Shown: positions 12,339 through 16,652 of the stretch, in pieces | Position numbering within the stretch: the first letter of the stretch is position 1 | Layout of the letters: every line of letters starts with the position of its first letter | Assembly: GCA_021784835.1 (NCBI GenBank) | Contig: JAJYHI010000113.1 | Span: 1-16,652, forward strand | Length of the DNA stretch: 16,652 nt | Direction of reading: 5' to 3' | DNA from: a bacterium | Lineage (GTDB): Bacteria > SZUA-79 > Acidulodesulfobacterales > Acidulodesulfobacteraceae | The notes under the pieces: generated by a model | What the model was told of the DNA's origin: nothing | The model's database searches: none | The model's input: the letters and a program-made list of their open reading frames with translations, nothing else | Program-made: the position numbers and the translations under genes

Positions 12339-13286
12339 ATGAAAAAGGTATTGGCTTTGTTTGTTTTTTTAACAATACTTTTTATTTTAAACTTAAATGC
12401 CTATTCTTATATTAACGTAATTACCGTCAGTCCCGGAGCAACGCTCGGTCAGATAGCGGACAACTACAATACCAGCGTAAGTTCTATAATGTCTTTAAAC
12501 GGACTTCATAACTACGTCATATATCCGGGCGAAAAATTAAAAGTTCCCGCAAACGGTTCTTATCAACCTGCACCGCAGTACGGCCATTACACCGTCCAAT
12601 TCGGCGACACTCTTTCATTGATAGCCCAGAAATACGGCACTTCCATTGCCGAACTCAGGAAGCTTAATCATCTTTATTCAAACGTAATAAGGACTGGAGC
12701 GGTACTGGCAGTTCCTGAAAGTTATAAGAAAATTTATCCTTATAGGACTGCTGAAAATAACGACGTAAAAAATCATAAATACGATTATTTCGGAAATAAA
12801 AACGTTTCAAAAAAAACAGGTTATCAAGTAGCAACTTTTAAAGTAGTTAATCCAAACAGATGTTCTTTGAACGGCAATGGAGCCGCTGGTAAAAAAACGG
12901 ACGGAATAGATAATTTAAATATTGGAGAAAAAATTGTAGATACTGCTTATAAATATCAAGGCGTACCTTATGTATGGGGCGGCACTACACGCTCAGGCAT
13001 GGACTGTTCGGGATTTGCCCAGCATGTTTTCGGCAAAATAGGCATAGATTTGCCGAGAACGGCGGCGGAACAGGCAAGACTGGGCAAGTATGTTCCAAAA
13101 AATAAATTAAAGCCCGGCGATCTTTTATTCTTCAGAACTTATGCATCCTATATTTCCCATGTAGGAATATATATAGGCCACGGTAAGTTTATTCAGGAAA
13201 ATTCAGGAGCCGGAATGGTAACTATTAACAGTTTAAACAACGAGTATTTTGAAAGAACTTATGCTTTCGCAAAATCTATTAAATAA
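12339..13286 (+). CDS. Secreted LysM-LysM-NlpC/P60 cell-wall hydrolase
   Basis: 315 residues with a signal peptide (MKKVLALFVFLTILFILNLN, cleavage about 22-24). Two LysM peptidoglycan-binding modules follow, at about 26-70 (GATLGQIADNYNTSVSSIMS) and 84-126 (VQFGDTLSLIAQKYGTSIAE). After a variable linker (about 127-190) comes an NlpC/P60 domain (about 194-313). Catalytic Cys is C223 in GMDCSGFAQHVF and His is H274 in ISHVGIYIG. The third polar site falls in FIQENSG, where Q286 stands at the usual His. YVWGGTTRSG and LKPGDLLFF are classic. It should be a periplasmic DL-endopeptidase cutting peptidoglycan stem peptides in growth or division. The start follows AGGAGA. An upstream promoter (12219-12248) makes it independent of the DUF255 gene. 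The single unpaired C175 in the linker has no assigned role. Confidence 0.93.
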   Translation: MKKVLALFVFLTILFILNLNAYSYINVITVSPGATLGQIADNYNTSVSSIMSLNGLHNYVIYPGEKLKVPANGSYQPAPQYGHYTVQFGDTLSLIAQKYGTSIAELRKLNHLYSNVIRTGAVLAVPESYKKIYPYRTAENNDVKNHKYDYFGNKNVSKKTGYQVATFKVVNPNRCSLNGNGAAGKKTDGIDNLNIGEKIVDTAYKYQGVPYVWGGTTRSGMDCSGFAQHVFGKIGIDLPRTAAEQARLGKYVPKNKLKPGDLLFFRTYASYISHVGIYIGHGKFIQENSGAGMVTINSLNNEYFERTYAFAKSIK

Positions 13287-13356
13287 TCGATTAAAAAATA
13301 AACTCCCGATAATTTAAAAAATTAAAAGGAAAAATTAAGAGGATAATAAACATACA

Positions 13357-14232
13357 ATGCTTAATTTTAACAACTGGTATGCGCCTAATCCGATAGTCTA
13401 TATAGGGTCGCTTCCCGTTCACTGGTACGGAATATTAATTGGAATAGGCTTTATAGTCGGTATAGCCATTGCTTATTTTAGGGCTAAGTCGTGGGGGGAA
13501 GATCCTGAAAATATAATAAATATTATGGTTTTTGCCATACCGGTGTCGATAATTTTTGCACGCCTTTATTATGTTGTTTTTGCCTGGGGTTACTATGCAA
13601 ATAATCCTATTAGTATATTTTACATTTGGCAGGGAGGTCTGGCAATTTACGGCGGAGAAATAGGCGGACTTTTAACGCTTTATTTATACACCCGCATTAA
13701 AAAACTTAATATATGGCGCTATATAGACATGCTTGCGCCGAGTCTTCTTTTAGGTCAGGCAATTGGCAGATGGGGAAATTTTATAGACCAGCAGGCTTTC
13801 GGCTATCCCGTTAAATGGGGACTGCCTATAGCAAAAGCTTTACGTCCGGTTAATGCCTATACGCCTAAGCATTTAATATTAGGATTATGGGGTTATCCTT
13901 TCCAAACCGCATATCCGAAAAACCTGACTATGTATTCTCATTTTGAACCGTCTTTTTTCTTTGAATCCATTCCTGATTTTTTAGGTTTTATTTTTTTAAT
14001 GTGGCTTTCAAGAAAAAAACCGAAAGTAGCCGGTACAATATTAATAGGCTATTTAATATGGTACGGGACTACGAGATTTTTTACCGAAGGTACGAGAATA
14101 GACAGCTTATGGCTCGGAAACAGCATAAGGGTATCTCAAGTGCTTAGTATGTTTGCCGTAATAATTTCGATAGCCGTTATAATTTACAGACATTATAAAT
14201 ATAAAGATATAAAAGATGCCGCAAAAATATAA
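13357..14232 (+). CDS. lgt: Prolipoprotein diacylglyceryl transferase
   Basis: 291 residues, seven predicted helices, family length. Lgt signature GRWGNFIDQQAFG (137-149) includes R138, the equivalent of E. coli R143. E203 in EPSFFFES and R240 in YGTTRFFTEGTR match the conserved C-terminal Glu and Arg. WQGGLAIYGGEIGG (91-104) has Tyr98 where E. coli has His103; that Tyr is normal in many other bacteria. It transfers diacylglycerol from phosphatidylglycerol to the lipobox Cys of prolipoproteins in the inner membrane, the first step of lipoprotein maturation. GAGG precedes the ATG at a rather long distance (about 14 bases). It lies 70 bases after the NlpC/P60 gene and may be read from its promoter. 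It converges with the kup gene; the 56-base gap shows no obvious terminator. Confidence 0.95.
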   Translation: MLNFNNWYAPNPIVYIGSLPVHWYGILIGIGFIVGIAIAYFRAKSWGEDPENIINIMVFAIPVSIIFARLYYVVFAWGYYANNPISIFYIWQGGLAIYGGEIGGLLTLYLYTRIKKLNIWRYIDMLAPSLLLGQAIGRWGNFIDQQAFGYPVKWGLPIAKALRPVNAYTPKHLILGLWGYPFQTAYPKNLTMYSHFEPSFFFESIPDFLGFIFLMWLSRKKPKVAGTILIGYLIWYGTTRFFTEGTRIDSLWLGNSIRVSQVLSMFAVIISIAVIIYRHYKYKDIKDAAKI

Positions 14233-14288
14233 AGCGGTATCCTCTGTCCGTCTTACTGATTAGCGGCCATTGCGGGCATATCTTTGAC

Positions 14289-16160
14289 CTACATCTTCAC
14301 CCTTACCATTACTCCGTTGACTTTTTCGGCCGGAAGTTTATAAAACCTGACGAATGAAGGGGACAATTTTTTAATCAGCGCGAATATCTTCCAGAATATG
14401 TTATTGCTTACTATTTCCTCGAACCCGTAAAATATGACGGTTTCATCGATATTATATTTTTTCAGCATAGTTTCGACGTCCACTACTTCCGAATAGCCTG
14501 CTCTTATAAGAAATTGGCTGAGTCCGGGAGATACTTCGCTTTTAAGTGTGCTATCTATCCCGTATGGCTTTTCCGTTCTTTCTATCGAAACAAAGATATT
14601 TCTTTCATATATTATGTTATTGCTAAACATAGTTTTAACAATATAAGGCGATACTTTATCGGAAAGACTTGCAAAAAAAAGCGACGTTCCGGCAAGTTTG
14701 GAAAAATTTTTATAACGGTATTCATATTCTTTTAAAAATACGTTAAAGTCCGTCATTTTGTATATAGAGTGCAATTTTTTTTGCCCGTTCGTATAAATCA
14801 TAATTACAATAAAAGGTATCGTTGCTATTATAAGCGCGAAATAACCACCCTGCAAAGTTTTATAAAGCAGGTTTGAAGTTAAAAACATAATATCCGCAAA
14901 TGTTGTTATAGTAGAAATTAACAGCATAAAATATCTGCGCTTATGAAAAAAATGTATATTTATTAAAATTCCGGTAAAAGTCATCGTTCCGCTGACTGCA
15001 AGTCCGTATGCCATGGCAAGGTTGTTAGACGTCCTGAATATCAATATTGCCGCTATAACGCTTACAAATAAAAACCAGTTGGCAAAACTTATATATATCT
15101 GAGACTGAATTTCGCTGGAATTGTAGTTTATTTTTAATAACGGAATAATTCTGTTGTTGATAAGCTGATAGACTATTGAAAATATTCCGCTTATAACCGC
15201 CTGAGATGCTATTATCGTAGCCGCAATACTTAAAATAAGAATGGGCGTGTAAAATATATGCGACTGCGAATAAAGCATCATAAAAAAAGCATCCGTCTGC
15301 GTCTTATGCGTAAGCAGGAAAGCGCCCTGTCCCATATAGTTAAATATTAGCGCTATAAATACAAAAATCCATGCTTTCGTAATTGGTTTTCTTCCTATAT
15401 GCCCCATATCGGCGTAAAGGGCTTCGCCGCCGGTTGCAGAAAGAATGACGTCGGAAAGAACGAATAAAGAAATGATTCCGTGGGCTATTAAACGATTTGC
15501 CGAAATACTGCCGTTAAATAAAAATCTCAAAGCGTAGTAAGGGTCTATAACCTTTAAAAATATTTGCGGCATATGCAAAAGCGATAAAATGCCGGAAGCG
15601 CCGATAACTATAAACCATAAAAGCATTACCGGACTGAAAATATTTGCTACCTTTTCCGTCCCTTTATGTTGATACCAGAATAACACGATAGTTATTACGA
15701 CCGAGATTAAAATTACGGTATCCGTCGTTATATTTTTAAAAAAAGGAATAAGGCTTATCCCCTCTACGGCACTTAATATACTTATAGCCGGAGTAATAAC
15801 CGAATCTCCTATGAGCAGCGACAGCGCAATATACGATATTACGGTTATGAAAGCAACTTCGCGGGCGGATTTAATATATTTTTGAATAATATTTTTAAGT
15901 ATTATAGTGCCGCCTTCGTTTCTTTCGCTAATACCCATTGCAAACCATACGTACTGGACGGTAACCAGCAGGGTAAGCGTCCAAATTATAAGCGACACTA
16001 CGCCTAAAACGTTTGTGCCTGTTACTTTAAGGTAGGTAAAAATAACGGCTATAGTGTATATAGGGCTAGTCCCTATGTCGCCGAAAACTATGCCGAGAGC
16101 TTTAAGGGGTTTATTTTCGGTTAAAGCTTTTTTAGCATTGCCCGTACTTAGTTTATTCAT
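14289..16160 (-). CDS. kup: Kup-type potassium uptake protein
   Basis: 623 residues on the minus strand. The N terminus contains the K_trans signature LGIVFGDIGTSPIYT (22-36) with D28. ERNEGGTIIL (79-88) carries the conserved acidic pair, and GDSVITPAISILSAVEG (about 113-129) is another hallmark. There are about twelve helices up to residue 450 and a cytosolic C-terminal domain (about 455-623) with NIIYERNIFVSIERTEKPYG. Length is normal. It is a H+-coupled K+ importer of the inner membrane. It should matter in low-pH or K+-limited habitats, but that is context inference. The ATG (16158-16160) has no clear Shine-Dalgarno. It converges with lgt and is divergent from the prepilin gene, with 242-293 bases between depending on the prepilin start. 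Confidence 0.96.
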   Translation of the reverse strand: MNKLSTGNAKKALTENKPLKALGIVFGDIGTSPIYTIAVIFTYLKVTGTNVLGVVSLIIWTLTLLVTVQYVWFAMGISERNEGGTIILKNIIQKYIKSAREVAFITVISYIALSLLIGDSVITPAISILSAVEGISLIPFFKNITTDTVILISVVITIVLFWYQHKGTEKVANIFSPVMLLWFIVIGASGILSLLHMPQIFLKVIDPYYALRFLFNGSISANRLIAHGIISLFVLSDVILSATGGEALYADMGHIGRKPITKAWIFVFIALIFNYMGQGAFLLTHKTQTDAFFMMLYSQSHIFYTPILILSIAATIIASQAVISGIFSIVYQLINNRIIPLLKINYNSSEIQSQIYISFANWFLFVSVIAAILIFRTSNNLAMAYGLAVSGTMTFTGILINIHFFHKRRYFMLLISTITTFADIMFLTSNLLYKTLQGGYFALIIATIPFIVIMIYTNGQKKLHSIYKMTDFNVFLKEYEYRYKNFSKLAGTSLFFASLSDKVSPYIVKTMFSNNIIYERNIFVSIERTEKPYGIDSTLKSEVSPGLSQFLIRAGYSEVVDVETMLKKYNIDETVIFYGFEEIVSNNIFWKIFALIKKLSPSFVRFYKLPAEKVNGVMVRVKM

Positions 16161-16325
16161 AATGTAAGATATTGAAATATATTAAATAAAATTTATTGAG
16201 TTTATTTATTTTTATATTTGAAATTATATAAACACCTTATTATATTACATTTTAAAAAAAATGGAAGAAAATAATATCGAAAAATGAACGAAAAATAATA
16301 ACGAAATTAACGATATTTTACATTT

Positions 16326-16354
16326 TTTACATTTACTTAAAATTACGATATAAT
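16326..16354 (+). promoter_or_regulatory. Sigma-70 promoter for the prepilin gene
   Basis: TTTACA (16326-16331), a 17-base spacer, TATAAT (16349-16354). Predicted start near 16361, upstream of both candidate ATGs (16403 and 16454). The surrounding 16161-16402 region is otherwise plain AT-rich spacer between divergent genes. Confidence 0.6.
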
Positions 16355-16453
16355 TTATAAATAATTCAATAAATTATTATTATAATAATTACAATTATAA
16401 AAATGGATAAAATCGGGCGTAACGCAAGGCAGAATGTATGCAAGCGGAATAAA

Positions 16454-16652
16454 ATGGCTAAGACGGGTTATATCGGTAAAAACGGATTCAGCCTTATAGA
16501 AATAGTTTTCACGATAATCATAATAGGTCTTGCCATGGGAGCCGTAACCGAAAGTTTTATCGTCGGTTCCGCAAAGAGCATAAATATCGTAAACGAAGAA
16601 ACCGCCCTAAACTTAGCTAAACAGGAAATGGCGGCGCTGAATTACTGCAGGA
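16454..16652 (+). CDS. Type IV prepilin / pseudopilin-like protein (partial, N-terminal)
   Basis: The frame is open to the window edge. After a short basic leader (MAKTGYIGKNG) comes the prepilin-peptidase site G/FSLIE with the +5 Glu, then a hydrophobic helix (IVFTIIIIGLAMGAV) and the amphipathic start of the pilin N-terminal helix. The mature part would be methylated and assembled into a type IV pilus, type II secretion pseudopilus or related filament; which one cannot be told from this fragment. I chose ATG 16454 because AAGCGGA (16442-16448) precedes it and the leader length is normal. The in-frame ATG at 16403 gives a 28-residue basic leader with no ribosome site. The 3' end lies outside the window. 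Confidence 0.85.
   Translation, partial: MAKTGYIGKNGFSLIEIVFTIIIIGLAMGAVTESFIVGSAKSINIVNEETALNLAKQEMAALNYCR

Noticed and set aside
14233..14288. Gap between the convergent lgt and kup genes examined for a terminator
   Set aside because: No convincing stem with a T-run was found.
14514..14735. 73-codon plus-strand frame opposite kup
   Set aside because: It is the complement of the conserved Kup C-terminal domain, with no start signal.

Overview
The window is an AT-rich bacterial segment. Its gene content points to a Gram-negative bacterium with active inorganic sulfur metabolism: DsrE-, TusA- and SQR-like proteins, a c-type cytochrome, Lgt, a GFSLIE-type prepilin, and a sigma-54 promoter. 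Low GC, strong AAGGAGG ribosome sites and this gene mix would suit an acidophilic deltaproteobacterial lineage such as the Acidulodesulfobacterales, but that placement is a guess from memory of the families and was not tested.

Positions 1-1650 look like a decaying accessory region. It holds the end of an ORF6N-domain (phage-type) gene, a small convergent membrane-protein ORF, a Pho-box-like repeat, the 3' half of a tRNA-Val(GAC) cut at the anticodon loop (a probable integration scar), eroded coding fragments, and an AbrB/MazE-type antitoxin gene broken by a one-base frameshift. Next come a membrane-anchored monohaem cytochrome c with a Gly/Met-rich linker (1655-2125), a 505-base spacer crowded with inverted repeats, and a DMT/EamA transporter (2631-3587).

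The centrepiece is 3648-7110. Two identical 19-bp dyads and a near-consensus sigma-54 promoter precede four co-directional genes: a DsrE-like protein, TusA, an SQR-like flavoprotein with three candidate redox cysteines, and a repeat-expanded DUF1641 protein. A strong intrinsic terminator closes the unit. By family knowledge this looks like a regulated module that oxidises a sulfur compound at the membrane and passes the sulfane sulfur to protein carriers. The direction of flow and the exact substrate are inference.

From 7244 to 9869 lie an ammonium channel (amt), a translationally coupled pair of small DsrE/DsrH-like proteins, and an LsrF-like class I aldolase. From 9978 to 14232 are a divergent DUF255/YyaL thioredoxin-fold protein, a secreted LysM-NlpC/P60 hydrolase and lgt. 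A Kup potassium transporter runs on the minus strand (14289-16160). The window ends inside a type IV prepilin or pseudopilin gene.
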